A stretch of 64,000 nt of DNA from Gp6-AA40 sp032156805 (GCA_032156805.1 JALDXQ010000009.1:8222-72221); one strand, 5' to 3'. Counted from the stretch's first letter, positions 40,295 to 48,847 are shown. Numbers and translations: made by a program. The notes: generated from the letters alone by a model not told the origin.

Positions 40295-40699
40295 ATGCAA
40301 TTGCGGTCTGCGCGCCTCTGTCTCGATTGCGATGAAGTCCATGACGCCCAGCAGTGTCCGCAGTGCGCGTCTGAAACTTTCGCGTTCATCACCCGCTGGG
40401 TGTCCGTTCCTGATCGACCCGATCGACCCGATCGACCCGATCGACCCGATCGACCCGATCGATCCGACCGACCAGCCAAGCGCCTACCGGCTCAGGAAGT
40501 CGCGAGTCCCGAAGCGCTCGGCGCATATCGCGAGATGTTGCTGCCCCAGGAGAAACAAGGCGGAAAATGGCGGACCATCCGGCGCGGGGCCGTGGGGCTG
40601 GCCATCTTCGGCATCGCCGGTTGGCTCTGGCGTCAGAACAACCAGACGGCCGGTAAGGCGGCGGAAGAAGACGAGCCGACCAACCAACAGCGGACGTAA
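40295..40699 (+). CDS. Zinc-ribbon, single-pass membrane protein with Asp-Arg-Pro repeat
   Basis: 134 residues. A Cys4 zinc ribbon (CLDCDEVHDAQQCPQC, residues 9-24) is followed by a repeated DRP linker (five perfect copies from residue 40, then degenerate), a basic stretch, and one membrane segment (GAVGLAIFGIAGWLW), ending in an acidic tail. The ATG at 40295 was chosen because the frame upstream runs through the dispersed repeat and the HDOD gene. Function unknown. Confidence 0.72.
   Translation: MQLRSARLCLDCDEVHDAQQCPQCASETFAFITRWVSVPDRPDRPDRPDRPDRPDRSDRPAKRLPAQEVASPEALGAYREMLLPQEKQGGKWRTIRRGAVGLAIFGIAGWLWRQNNQTAGKAAEEDEPTNQQRT
40412..40456. repeat. Five perfect 9-bp tandem repeats (GATCGACCC) in frame
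   Basis: Units begin at 40412, 40421, 40430, 40439 and 40448; two decayed units continue to about 40474. The 9-bp period keeps the reading frame and encodes Asp-Arg-Pro, so copy-number change alters linker length without breaking the protein. Confidence 0.9.
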
Positions 40700-40719
40700 A
40701 GACAAGGTATGGTGTCACC

Positions 40720-41550
40720 GTGACCTCGCACGCCGACGTCACGTCCGTGCACCGATACGCCCAGTCCCGGACATCGATCTCCTGGCGCGTCAACGCTGAG
40801 CGCCTGGTGTTGCTCGGCTGGGGCCGCGCGATCCTGCTGCAGCTCGCGCACCCGCTGGTCGCTGCCGGTGTCTTCGATCACAGCGGGTTCCGGGGCACGC
40901 CGTACGCAGCGGCCTCGCGCCTCTTCCACACCATCCACGCGATGCTGGCGCTCACGTTCGGAGACGAGCCGGCACGGGAGCGGACGCTGGAAGCCATCCG
41001 CGTCATTCACCGGCGCGTCAACGGTGAGCTTCCTGAGCCGACCGGGCCCTACCCGTCTGGAACGCGCTACTCCGCAGAAGATCCGTCGCTCGTCTTGTGG
41101 GTGCACGCAACCCTGCTCGAATCGGTCATCCTCGTCTACGAACGGCTGATCGGACCGCTCAGCGCCGCCGAACGCGATGAATACTGCGCCGAAGCATTCC
41201 CGATCGCTGTGGCGCTGGCCGCACGTGAAGACGAGGTGCCACGCACCTGGAACGACCTGCGTGCCTACCTCGATCGCATGTACGCGTCGGGGGCCATCGC
41301 CGTTGGAACGCAGGGTCGCGAACTGGCGCAGGCAGTCCTCTCTCCATCAGGAGCGTGGCTGGTGGCGCCAGCCACCTGGATCAATCGCATGATGACCATC
41401 GGGATGCTGCCGCCGCAGGTGCGTGAGCAGTACGCCATGCCGTGGACACTGCGACAGGAGCGCAGGCTGGCGCGGCTGGTCTCGACACTGCGTCTGACAC
41501 GGCGACTGCTCCCTGATGCCATCGCCCTCTGGCCCGCCGCACGGAAGTAA
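40720..41550 (+). CDS. MpaB/DUF2236-family oxygenase-like protein
   Basis: 276 residues matching the ER-bound oxygenase mpaB / rubber oxygenase (Lcp) catalytic domain family, predicted haem-binding. Typical blocks: LLGWGRAILLQLAHPLVAAG, FRGTPYAAASRLFHTIHAML, VHATLLESVILVYERLIGPL and a C-terminal PPQVREQYAMPWTLRQERRL. GTG start at 40720. Substrate unknown. It stands alone between the zinc-ribbon gene and a convergent symporter gene. Confidence 0.8.
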   Translation: MTSHADVTSVHRYAQSRTSISWRVNAERLVLLGWGRAILLQLAHPLVAAGVFDHSGFRGTPYAAASRLFHTIHAMLALTFGDEPARERTLEAIRVIHRRVNGELPEPTGPYPSGTRYSAEDPSLVLWVHATLLESVILVYERLIGPLSAAERDEYCAEAFPIAVALAAREDEVPRTWNDLRAYLDRMYASGAIAVGTQGRELAQAVLSPSGAWLVAPATWINRMMTIGMLPPQVREQYAMPWTLRQERRLARLVSTLRLTRRLLPDAIALWPAARK

Positions 41551-41604
41551 CAATGCCTGGCCGCATCGCATTGTCGCCAGCTCCGCAGAGGGTGGCGCCC
41601 TCTG

Positions 41605-42996
41605 CTACACCCGAACGTTGGCGCCCGGAGCCTGAGTGTCAGGAGCCGAATCCGGAAACTCTCCCTCCCAGCGTGCGATGACGACGGTCGCAAGGCAGTT
41701 GCCGAGCACGTTGACGGACGTGCGAAGCATGTCGAGCACCGCGTCGATCCCGAGAATCACGAAGACCGGTTCGGCGGGCAGGCCGAATGACGTGACCGTC
41801 CCGAGCAGAATCACGAGCGCGCCACGCGGCACGCCCGCGACTCCCTTGCTCGAGAGCATCAGCGTAAGAAGCAGCACGAACTGCTGCCCCACCGTCAGCT
41901 CGATGCCCGCGGCCTGGGCGACGAAGATGGCCGTGAGCGACAGATACAACGTGCTGCCATCGAGGTTGAAGCTGTAGCCCGTCGGCATGACGAACGCGAC
42001 GATCTGTCGCGGAACGCCGAGGCGTTCCATGGCCTCCATTGCCCGCGGCAGTGCGGCCTCGGAGCTCGTCGTGGCAAAGGCGATCGACACGGGTTCGGCG
42101 ACGGCCTCCGCGAAACGGCGGATCGGTACTCGCGCAATGAGCGCGACAGGCAGGAGCACGACGACGACAAAGATCGCGACCGCCACATAGAATGTCGCGA
42201 GCAACTGAAAGAGATTCACGAGAATGCCGAGGCCAAGCTGGCCGACGGTATAGGCAATCGCTGCTCCCACACCAATCGGCGCCATCAGCATCACGATCCC
42301 GGTGAACTTGAACATCGTCTCGGCGAGGCTCTCGGCGAAGGCGAGCATCGGACGACGTTTCTCGTCTGACAACAGCGCGAGCGCGACGCCAAAGAGCACG
42401 CTGAAGACGACGATCTGGAGCATCTCGGCTTCGGCGATGGCTCGCGCGATGTTCTCCGGGAACGTGTCGAGGACGATGTCCTGCCAGCTGCGCGATCCCG
42501 GCTGTTGAATCTGCGTCGTCTCGACGGACGCGGGCAACGTCACACCGGCACCCGCGCGACTGATCGTGATCGCGGCCCATCCGATGAGGAGCGCGAGCGT
42601 CGTGACGATCTCGAAGTAGATGAGCGCCTTCACACCCATGCGACCGACCTGGCGCAAGTTCGAGTGCCCGGCGATGCCGACAACGAGCGTCGCAAAGAGG
42701 AGCGGGGCGACGATGGTGCGGATCAGGCGCAGGAAGATCTGCGCCAGGACGCGGAGGCCCATCGCGACGTCGGGAAAGTCGTGCCCGATCTCGGCGCCGA
42801 TGACCATCGAGACCAGGATCCAGATGGTCAGCGAGCGCCGCTGCACCGCGAAGGCGCACAGCGCGGCGATGGCCACCCAGCGGGACGCGAATGCGATGAT
42901 CGGGTTGACGGTGATTCCGATGAATTCGAGGACGGCGATGACGGCGGCCAGCGTGATCGTGATGAGGACCGCGCCCAGGAGCTTCGGCATCCGCAT
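41605..42996 (-). CDS. Dicarboxylate/glutamate:cation symporter (DAACS family)
   Basis: Inner-membrane Na+/H+-coupled carrier for glutamate, aspartate or C4-dicarboxylates, 463 residues. Conserved transport core: FATTSSEAALPRAMEAMERL (serine-rich hairpin), FVMPTGYSFNLDGSTLYLSL (NLDGS motif) and LMLSSKGVAGVPRGALVILL. The frame is open to 43128, but that overlaps tRNA-Leu, so the ATG at 42996 (or 42990) is used. The exact substrate is not decidable by eye. Confidence 0.92.
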   Translation of the reverse strand: MRMPKLLGAVLITITLAAVIAVLEFIGITVNPIIAFASRWVAIAALCAFAVQRRSLTIWILVSMVIGAEIGHDFPDVAMGLRVLAQIFLRLIRTIVAPLLFATLVVGIAGHSNLRQVGRMGVKALIYFEIVTTLALLIGWAAITISRAGAGVTLPASVETTQIQQPGSRSWQDIVLDTFPENIARAIAEAEMLQIVVFSVLFGVALALLSDEKRRPMLAFAESLAETMFKFTGIVMLMAPIGVGAAIAYTVGQLGLGILVNLFQLLATFYVAVAIFVVVVLLPVALIARVPIRRFAEAVAEPVSIAFATTSSEAALPRAMEAMERLGVPRQIVAFVMPTGYSFNLDGSTLYLSLTAIFVAQAAGIELTVGQQFVLLLTLMLSSKGVAGVPRGALVILLGTVTSFGLPAEPVFVILGIDAVLDMLRTSVNVLGNCLATVVIARWEGEFPDSAPDTQAPGANVRV

Positions 42997-43069
42997 GTTA
43001 TACTTCGGAGTTCCTGCCTGTGACGTTCCGGAGTGTCCGGGTTTGGCCGGATCTTCGAGATCGCAGCCT

Positions 43070-43156
43070 GCGGAAGTGGCGGAATTGGCAGACGCGCTAG
43101 CCTCAGGAGCTAGTGGGCGCAAGCCCATGAAGGTTCGAGTCCTTTCTTCCGCACCA
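43070..43156 (+). tRNA. tRNA-Leu (anticodon CAG)
   Basis: 87 bases including encoded CCA. Acceptor GCGGAAG (43070-43076) pairs with CTTCCGC (43146-43152), then A and CCA. The anticodon stem CTAGC/GCTAG encloses the loop CTCAGGA, so the anticodon is CAG. The long variable arm (TGGGCGCAAGCCCA) is the class II mark of leucine tRNA, and GGTTCGAGTCC gives the T arm. Confidence 0.96.
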
Positions 43157-43160
43157 TCTC

Positions 43161-43186
43161 AAATCCCCAATATCGATTGGGGATTT
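43161..43186 (+). terminator. Hairpin just after tRNA-Leu
   Basis: AAATCCCCAAT (43161-43171) and ATTGGGGATTT (43176-43186) form a perfect 11-bp stem with an ATCG loop, 4 bases after the tRNA. The stem's own TTT end gives a short U-run only, so termination strength is uncertain. The rest of the gap to 43369 contains no clear gene. Confidence 0.6.
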
Positions 43187-43369
43187 CGCGTCTCCACGGC
43201 TCGCTGATCGACGGCCGCGAAGCCTCGAAATCGAACAGCGCAGATTTCAGCGCAAAGTATCTGGCGTGTTCCGGAATGGATGTCCGCGCAATTGGGGTCT
43301 ATAGTTCTCGGAGATGGACTACGAGTCGTCACGACCAATGCCGAGGTGAACAGGGAGAACGGACTTCAA

Positions 43370-43726
43370 ATGCCCATCTTCGACTCGCCACAGACCGGCA
43401 TCTGTGCCAACTGCGGTCAGCACTGGACAGTCCGTTTTCCTGCGTTCGACGTCTACTGCCCGCAGTGCCATGCCCTCGTAATGCGCATCGGCGCCTTCAA
43501 TCGGATCAGCGGTGCGCTGCTGATTGGCGGTGCTCTCCTGGTGCTCGGCGGGCTGGTGGTGCTCGCACTGCGTGCAGTCGCAGGCACCGCAGGGTTGGTC
43601 GGCGGCGTTGTCATCGCGGTGACAGTGTCTGTCAGTGGTGCGGTCTGGACCTATCGCGCCGTTCGAATCCACCGGACCGTTGCGCGGTCCGTGCGGGACT
43701 ATGCTCGTGGCTTGGTGAGACCCTGA
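43370..43726 (+). CDS. Small zinc-ribbon membrane protein
   Basis: 118 residues from the ATG at 43370; the frame is open to 43280, where an alternative ATG gives 148. A Cys4 ribbon (CANCGQHWTVRFPAFDVYCP then QC) precedes two membrane segments (ISGALLIGGALLVLGGLVVL and LVGGVVIAVTVSVSGAVWTY) and a basic tail. Function unknown; the layout is like the zinc-ribbon membrane protein at 40295 but without sequence similarity. Confidence 0.65.
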   Translation: MPIFDSPQTGICANCGQHWTVRFPAFDVYCPQCHALVMRIGAFNRISGALLIGGALLVLGGLVVLALRAVAGTAGLVGGVVIAVTVSVSGAVWTYRAVRIHRTVARSVRDYARGLVRP

Positions 43727-43792
43727 CATGCGGCCTGAATGGCTGACGCTGAGACGTGAGCGGACATTGATGCGCACACCGCTTCGAAACGC

Positions 43793-44122
43793 ATGAAAGA
43801 GCTGCCCATCGCCTGCACGCTGACTCCGCACGAGATGGCTGCACGTGCATCGACGTTGCTGCCCGAACTGCTGTCGCGTGCCCGCGAATTCCAGGATCTG
43901 CCCGAAGGCGTGCGCGTGCGTTTCGATGCCGAGAGCGGCACGCTGCATCAGATCACGGCGGTCATCGATGCGGAACGCCAGTGCTGCCGGTTCCTGCAGT
44001 TTCAACTGATCGTCGAACCGGACGGCGGACCACTCTGGCTGGAGGTCAGTGGACCTCCGGGCACGAGAGACTTCCTCGCGACCCTTGCGTCACCGCCTCC
44101 CTCGATCAGATCAGGTGCGTGA
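43793..44122 (+). CDS. Conserved small protein with a Cys-Cys pair
   Basis: 109 residues, no membrane segment. The most distinctive part is ITAVIDAERQCCRFLQFQLI followed by EPDGGPLWLEVSGPPGTRDF, a pattern I recall from small proteins found near metal-resistance regulators, where adjacent cysteines could bind a metal; that link is only a memory of the pattern. It ends overlapping the convergent flavoprotein gene by 17 bases. Confidence 0.65.
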   Translation: MKELPIACTLTPHEMAARASTLLPELLSRAREFQDLPEGVRVRFDAESGTLHQITAVIDAERQCCRFLQFQLIVEPDGGPLWLEVSGPPGTRDFLATLASPPPSIRSGA

Positions 44123-45296
44123 TGTTCGGCTCGACGCCGAGCAGCGCTTTGCCGTACACCTCGAGATTCACCTGCCACTCGGTGATCGCATGATGACTGG
44201 CGGTGTGCACGTCGCGCCATAGCCGCTGCATGCGATTCGAGTCGGCCAGGCTCGACGTTCCATGTGCGGCAACGAGCACTTCGACCGCCTCGCGGCAGTA
44301 CTTCGCCACGAGCGCGGTGTCGATCCGAACCCTGGCGCGGGCCGTGAGGTCCATGTGGCGACCCTGCTCGGCGGCGCGGTCCAGATCGTCAGCGGCCCGC
44401 TGGGCATGCAATATGGCCGTGTCGATCTTCATCGCCGCTTCGGCGATCTGCATCTGAAAGCCTGCCGAATCGGCCTGGCGCGTGAAGTTGGTATGCGTGA
44501 TGCCGCGTGTTTTCGACTTCGCGATCGCGTGATCGAGCGCGGCGCGCGCCACGCCGATCTGGGAGCCGGCCAGGATCAACACCGTCACCGGCACGAGATC
44601 GACGCGGTAGACGACTTCATCCTTGAACTCCGTCCGGTAGTTGCCGCCGAACGCCTGCGGATACGGCAGGAATCGATGCTCGGGCACGAACACGTCCTTC
44701 GCGATGATCGTGTTGCTCCCGGTTCCCTTCATGCCGGCCATGAACCACGTGTCTTCGATCGTCAGCTGGCTCGTGGGCATGAGCGACAGACCGAAGTTCA
44801 CCATCTCGCCGCGTTCGTTCTTCATGTGGATGCCGCACGCGCCCCACTGCGCGTGCAGCGATCCAGAGGCCCACGGCCAGCGCCCGCTGACGCGCCATCC
44901 ACCATCGACGACAATCGCCTCGCCATTCGGCGCCAGCGATCCCGCCGCCCACGCGTCAGGGTTGGACTCCCAGATGTCCTTCTGCGCCTGCTCGGGGAAA
45001 AGCGACGCCAGCCACGCGCAGACATTGATGAGGCTGGCCACCCACGCCGTCGATCCGCAGCCGCAGCCCAGCTCACTCATCACGTCGATGTAGGTGCGAA
45101 TGGACGTCTGGTAGCCGCCGAAGCGCCTGGGCACCATCAGCGCGCACAGGCCGGTCTCGCGCAGTGCCTGGACGACCTCGGCAGGCAACCGCCGTTCAGC
45201 GTCCGTACGGTCCGCGTTGCGTTCGAGGAGGGGGCGAAGCGAAGCCGCGCGGGCGATCAGCGCGGCGGTGTCTGGCGCATCGGACGACGTGGTCAC
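44106..45296 (-). CDS. Acyl-CoA-dehydrogenase-like flavoprotein (DszC/HpaA-type monooxygenase group)
   Basis: 396 residues with the three-part acyl-CoA dehydrogenase fold: helical N-terminus (LPAEVVQALRETGLCALMVP, RRFGGYQTSIRTYIDVMSEL), central beta domain (WRVSGRWPWASGSLHAQWGA, DTWFMAGMKGTGSNTIIAKD) and a C-terminal helical bundle ending HAITEWQVNLEVYGKALLGV. The WPWASG and GTGSNT blocks are typical of the flavin-dependent monooxygenases that use this fold with reduced flavin (DszC, HsaA, HpaB-like) rather than of acyl-CoA oxidation. Substrate unknown. It starts in a four-base overlap with the pirin remnant. Confidence 0.82.
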   Translation of the reverse strand: MTTSSDAPDTAALIARAASLRPLLERNADRTDAERRLPAEVVQALRETGLCALMVPRRFGGYQTSIRTYIDVMSELGCGCGSTAWVASLINVCAWLASLFPEQAQKDIWESNPDAWAAGSLAPNGEAIVVDGGWRVSGRWPWASGSLHAQWGACGIHMKNERGEMVNFGLSLMPTSQLTIEDTWFMAGMKGTGSNTIIAKDVFVPEHRFLPYPQAFGGNYRTEFKDEVVYRVDLVPVTVLILAGSQIGVARAALDHAIAKSKTRGITHTNFTRQADSAGFQMQIAEAAMKIDTAILHAQRAADDLDRAAEQGRHMDLTARARVRIDTALVAKYCREAVEVLVAAHGTSSLADSNRMQRLWRDVHTASHHAITEWQVNLEVYGKALLGVEPNITHLI

Positions 45297-45600
45297 GCGG
45301 CCTCCTTCGAAAGACGTTTACCTGAGTCCCCGAACGTCCCCATCTGGTAGTCCATCATCGCCTGACGGATCTCATCACGCGTGTTCATCACGAATGGACC
45401 ATGGGCGACGACCGGCTCCCCGAGCGGCTCGGCATGTGCGAAGAGAATGACGGCCAGAAAGAGAAACGGATCGATCTGATCGATGTCCGGCCCTGGCAAT
45501 GGGCGGACGTGCTCAGGTCGCCGATGTCATCTCGATAGGCCTGGTGTTGTGCCTTGACAGTGCGCGACGAGGCCAGCTCCCTTGATGCTCCTGCTCTCAA
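45293..45600 (-). pseudogene. Decayed pirin-family gene (frameshift plus large internal deletion)
   Basis: The 5' part in one frame reads SRTVKAQHQAYRDDIGDLST, a pirin N-terminus. About 90 bases on, another frame continues PGPDIDQIDPFLFL, the next pirin segment, so there is a frameshift near 45505. After PFLFL the sequence jumps directly to VILFAHAEPLGEPVVAHGPF and VMNTRDEIRQAMMDYQMGTF, the pirin C-terminus. The intervening cupin core (roughly 200 residues, normally including the HPHRG metal site) is absent. No functional product is expected. Confidence 0.82.
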
Positions 45601-45618
45601 GGAGTCTGACCCATCGCG

Positions 45619-46809
45619 TTAGCGGCCCGCGCCACCGAACTCGCGCACCTCTTCGCGCCCCTCCACGGCCTGTCCTGTGTAGACGGCCATACCCATTTCA
45701 CGCCTGGGAATCGGAAGACCTTTGGCCTTGGCTTCCGCCACCTGCCTGTCGAATTCGCGGTCGGCGCTCAGCGCATATTTCACGGCGCCGTTTCCTTCGT
45801 GGCACGAGTACTCGTACATCTCGTAGTTTGGCTGGGACGTAATCGTCAGGCGCAGCGTGAACGGCGCGGTGTAGGTCACCGGGTCCTCGACGCGAATGCG
45901 GTAGTCGATCATCCCGGGATCGATACGCGTGAGCCACTCGGTGATCTTCATCTGGTCGCTGTGCCGCGTCCCGTTGCCATTCGGTCCGATGCTGGTGCGA
46001 TCGGTGAAGCCGGTGGTCTCGATGACCAGCGTGTCGCCTTCCCAGCGTCCGCGCGAGTTGCCCATGTACTGCTTGACGTGCGAGCTCGCGGCGGCACGAC
46101 CGTCGACCGGGATGACTCGCGTGTCGTGCACCATCTCGTAACTCAGGACGACCTCGTTCGGTGTCTGGAGAATCCGCACGCCATTGCCGTAGAGCACCGG
46201 CAGGATCGAGCCGACGAGGCCGCGCGTGATGCAGCGGTCGTAGAGCGTGAAATCCTCGAAGGTATCGAAGGGGCCGGGACCAAACGTGCCGGCATCGCGA
46301 TTGGCCGCGCGCGCCTTGCCGGCCGGTGTCATCGCCGGCATCTGGCCGTTCGGCGGATCGACGACGAACGAGGTGTAGCCGAACGTGCGCACACCGAACT
46401 CGTTCCGGAGAATGGTTTCCTGGTTGACCGCGCGATCCCGCGATCCCTCGTCGCCCGAGGCGCGCCTGGTGAATTCCTCAGGGGTCAGCGACTCGCGCGT
46501 CCCGTACTGCGGCGCACGACTCATCTGAACGCTGCGCATGTCGTCGCTCGTCCACACGCCTCCGAGATCGGGATGCCCCCATGGCGTCTTCGGCGCTTTC
46601 CAGTTCGGATCCGTGACCTTTGCCGCCGTGGTCTCGGCCGGGATCGCACGGAGCGCGGTCGGCGTCTTGCCGCCAAACCCGGCGCCGAAACCACCAGCGC
46701 CGCCGGCCCCCTGCCCGCGTCCACCCTGCGCGCCCGCCGGTGCCTGCGCCATCGCGATCGTTGCCGCCAGCAGCGCAGTGCCACCGCTGAATGCAAGAGA
46801 TCTCCTCAT
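45619..46809 (-). CDS. Exported protein of unknown function, Gly-rich N-terminus
   Basis: 396 residues with a signal peptide (RRSLAFSGGTALLAATIAMA, cleavage after AMA), a Gly/Gln/Ala-rich stretch (about 22-50) and a globular domain with WGHPDLGGVWTSDDMRSVQM, FEDFTLYDRCITRGLVGSIL, RGRWEGDTLVIETTGFTDRT and YEMYEYSCHEGN. I recognise this as a recurrent exported family of soil Acidobacteriota genomes but know no function. The flagellar genes are distant and no neighbour suggests a role. Confidence 0.75.
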   Translation of the reverse strand: MRRSLAFSGGTALLAATIAMAQAPAGAQGGRGQGAGGAGGFGAGFGGKTPTALRAIPAETTAAKVTDPNWKAPKTPWGHPDLGGVWTSDDMRSVQMSRAPQYGTRESLTPEEFTRRASGDEGSRDRAVNQETILRNEFGVRTFGYTSFVVDPPNGQMPAMTPAGKARAANRDAGTFGPGPFDTFEDFTLYDRCITRGLVGSILPVLYGNGVRILQTPNEVVLSYEMVHDTRVIPVDGRAAASSHVKQYMGNSRGRWEGDTLVIETTGFTDRTSIGPNGNGTRHSDQMKITEWLTRIDPGMIDYRIRVEDPVTYTAPFTLRLTITSQPNYEMYEYSCHEGNGAVKYALSADREFDRQVAEAKAKGLPIPRREMGMAVYTGQAVEGREEVREFGGAGR

Positions 46810-46830
46810 GCTGATCTCACTCCATTAGCG

Positions 46831-46885
46831 CGGTCCGGTTAAGCCGGACACTACGCATCGTGCCGGTCCGGTTGAAGCCGGACAC
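46831..46885. repeat. Two copies of CGGTCCGGTT-(A/GA)AGCCGGACAC
   Basis: Copies at 46831-46851 and 46864-46885, each with an internal imperfect dyad (GTCCGG / CCGGAC). They lie upstream of the 45619-46809 gene in a 111-bp gap with no other content. Confidence 0.75.
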
Positions 46886-46920
46886 GACGTACAAACTGCG
46901 ATTTTCGCACACGCGACGAA

Positions 46921-47793
46921 CTACTGGACAATGCGCGAGCCGGTGACGAATCGGCGGTAGTTGGTGAAGCTCTGAGAAATGCGGGTTCGCGGGCTGCCTG
47001 AGTTCTTCACGATCGTGACCGTATCGATGCTCGACGGGAGCACGAGCGTCTCGTCCGGATCCCTGAACGGCACGCGACGATACCTGATGGTGCTGTCGGC
47101 GCGCTCGATGGTCATGAAGGTCGATCCACCCGCGCGCTGCTGCTTGGCGGGCACAGGAATATCAACCAGCCCGATGATTCCCTCGTCGAGCCTGAGAATC
47201 TCTGACGTTTCGGGATCGACCCAGAGACGGCCGCGGGCACGCCCGGGAAGATCGATGCTGACGCACTCTTCCTTCCATTCCACCTTGGGTGCCTCCGGTT
47301 TGACCGAGCGGAAATCGATCATCATCGCGGACCGGTCGCCAACACGACCGAGCCCCGCTGCCTTGAACGTGAACTTCTCGCGGCGATCCGGAAGAAGGAA
47401 CGCCAGCGGCTCGGGTGAAGTACTCCGTGGATCGAGGCACTGTGGCTCCTGTCCCGCCCGCGGGGGGCGGCCGTTCACCGCCAGCAACTGTCTCGTGACC
47501 TTTGCCGGGCTCTCCTCGTCGGTCGCGTCAGGAACCCATTCGACACGCAGCTCGTAGGTCAGCCGACGCGCGAACCCATCGACCCTGAGATCGAGGCCGA
47601 GAGGCTGGATGATGACGTTCTCATCCACCATGATGCTCTGCGCGCGTGCGTAGTACCGCTCGACGTAATCGCCAACGCGCGCGACCGCTGCATCGGGCGA
47701 CACCGATTGCGCGGTCAGGTGCACCGACAACCCAAGCGCAGTCACGGTGACCATCGCGAACCCGGAAACGCAAAGCAGCGCGTGTGAGCTCAA
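46921..47793 (-). CDS. Exported protein of unknown function
   Basis: 290 residues. Signal peptide (about 1-29, hydrophobic core VSGFAMVTVTALGLSVHL, cleavage near TAQ). The mature part begins with a helix (DAAVARVGDYVERYYARAQS) and then beta-rich sequence with MMIDFRSVKPEAPKVEWKEE, GRLWVDPETSEILRLDEGII and YRRVPFRDPDETLVLPSSID, which resembles outer-membrane-associated domains that handle periplasmic lipid or polysaccharide cargo. Two cysteines may form a disulfide. No family is assigned. Confidence 0.72.
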   Translation of the reverse strand: MSSHALLCVSGFAMVTVTALGLSVHLTAQSVSPDAAVARVGDYVERYYARAQSIMVDENVIIQPLGLDLRVDGFARRLTYELRVEWVPDATDEESPAKVTRQLLAVNGRPPRAGQEPQCLDPRSTSPEPLAFLLPDRREKFTFKAAGLGRVGDRSAMMIDFRSVKPEAPKVEWKEECVSIDLPGRARGRLWVDPETSEILRLDEGIIGLVDIPVPAKQQRAGGSTFMTIERADSTIRYRRVPFRDPDETLVLPSSIDTVTIVKNSGSPRTRISQSFTNYRRFVTGSRIVQ

Positions 47794-47965
47794 GATTTCT
47801 CTTCGTAGAGTGTGCTAACTTTACCCGCCTTCAAACCGAACGAGAACTGAAACTCGAACTACCTGAACCAGACACGGCGGGGAGCAAAACCGTAACCCGA
47901 ATCGAACCCAACGGACAATTGCCGGAAACGGGAGACCGAGACCGGAGTGTGAGGAGGACATCCAG

Positions 47966-48712
47966 ATGCGTAGGATGCGACATGTTCTGGCGGCGACAGC
48001 ATTTGCCGCACTGGGAACTCTGGTGGCGTTTGCCCAGGCGCCTGCGGGCGGCGGACAGGCGCCGGCCGGTGGGCAGGGTCGGGCGGGCGGCCAGCCCGGG
48101 CGAGGCGGCCCACAGGGCCCGGCGTCATTCTTCATCACCAGCGTAGGCAAGGGTGACGGCGCCAATTACGGTGGAATCGCCGGCGCCGACGCGTACTGCG
48201 CTCTGATGGCGAAGGGCGGTGGTCTCGAGACGCCAGCGGGCCGCACGTGGCGCGCGTATCTCAGCCAACCCGCGTCGGGTGGCCAGCCGGCCGTGAACGC
48301 CCGCGATCGAATCGGCGCCGGCCCCTGGTTCAACGCCCGCGGTCAGCTCATCGCCAACAACGTGGCCGATCTCCACGGCGACGTGCAGCGGGACCGCAAC
48401 ACGATCAACAAGAACTTCGCGCTCAATGAGAAGTCGGCCCCGGTCAACGGTGTCGGTGACATGCCGAACCAGCACGACATCCTGACCGGATCGGATTCAC
48501 ATGGACGCGCGGTCGCAGGTGACATGGACACGACCTGCAGCAACTACAGCAGCAATGCCGATGGTAAAGGCAGTGTGATGCTGGGACATCACGATCGCAT
48601 CGGCGGTGGCAACTCGTCGTGGAACGCCGCGCACGGCTCTCGAGGGTGCAGCCAGGGCAATCTCGTCGCCACCGGCGGCGCCGGGCTGCTCTACTGCTTC
48701 GCGGCGAACTAG
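47966..48712 (+). CDS. Exported lectin-like protein
   Basis: 248 residues: signal peptide (RHVLAATAFAALGTLVAFA), a Gly/Gln/Pro low-complexity linker (about 24-52) and a C-terminal domain with the pattern FFITSVGKGDGANYGGIAGA, DAYCALMAKG, WRAYLS, then HDILTGSDSHGRAV and CSNYSSNADGKGSVMLGHHD, GCSQGNLVATGGAGLLYCFA. The cysteines and the C...W...L spacing recall C-type-lectin-like or collagen-binding secreted domains. Binding target unknown. The 172-bp upstream gap shows no gene. Confidence 0.75.
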   Translation: MRRMRHVLAATAFAALGTLVAFAQAPAGGGQAPAGGQGRAGGQPGRGGPQGPASFFITSVGKGDGANYGGIAGADAYCALMAKGGGLETPAGRTWRAYLSQPASGGQPAVNARDRIGAGPWFNARGQLIANNVADLHGDVQRDRNTINKNFALNEKSAPVNGVGDMPNQHDILTGSDSHGRAVAGDMDTTCSNYSSNADGKGSVMLGHHDRIGGGNSSWNAAHGSRGCSQGNLVATGGAGLLYCFAAN

Positions 48713-48847
48713 AACCCGTACACGTCAACTCTCGACTTCCGACTTCCAGGTCCTGCATCGAAACACACCGGGATTGGAGTCGTGGAGTCGGGAGTTGGCG
48801 CGATCCGAGTGGCACACCGGCTGCGAGCCCGGTCCACTGGCGGTGGC

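Noticed and set aside
40412..40474. Tandem array considered as a CRISPR
   Set aside because: Units are 9 bp with no spacers and remain in one reading frame; there are no cas genes nearby.
42997..43128. Longer N-terminus for the dicarboxylate symporter
   Set aside because: The extension overlaps the tRNA-Leu gene antisense and is not hydrophobic; the ATG at 42996 precedes the first membrane helix.
43157..43369. Possible integration site at the tRNA-Leu 3' end
   Set aside because: No integrase, no direct repeat of the tRNA end in the window and no change in gene type beyond it.
44262..45350. Long plus-strand open frame opposite the flavoprotein gene
   Set aside because: The minus-strand protein has clear family motifs; the opposite frame is rich in Arg and His without domain features and is a GC-driven shadow.
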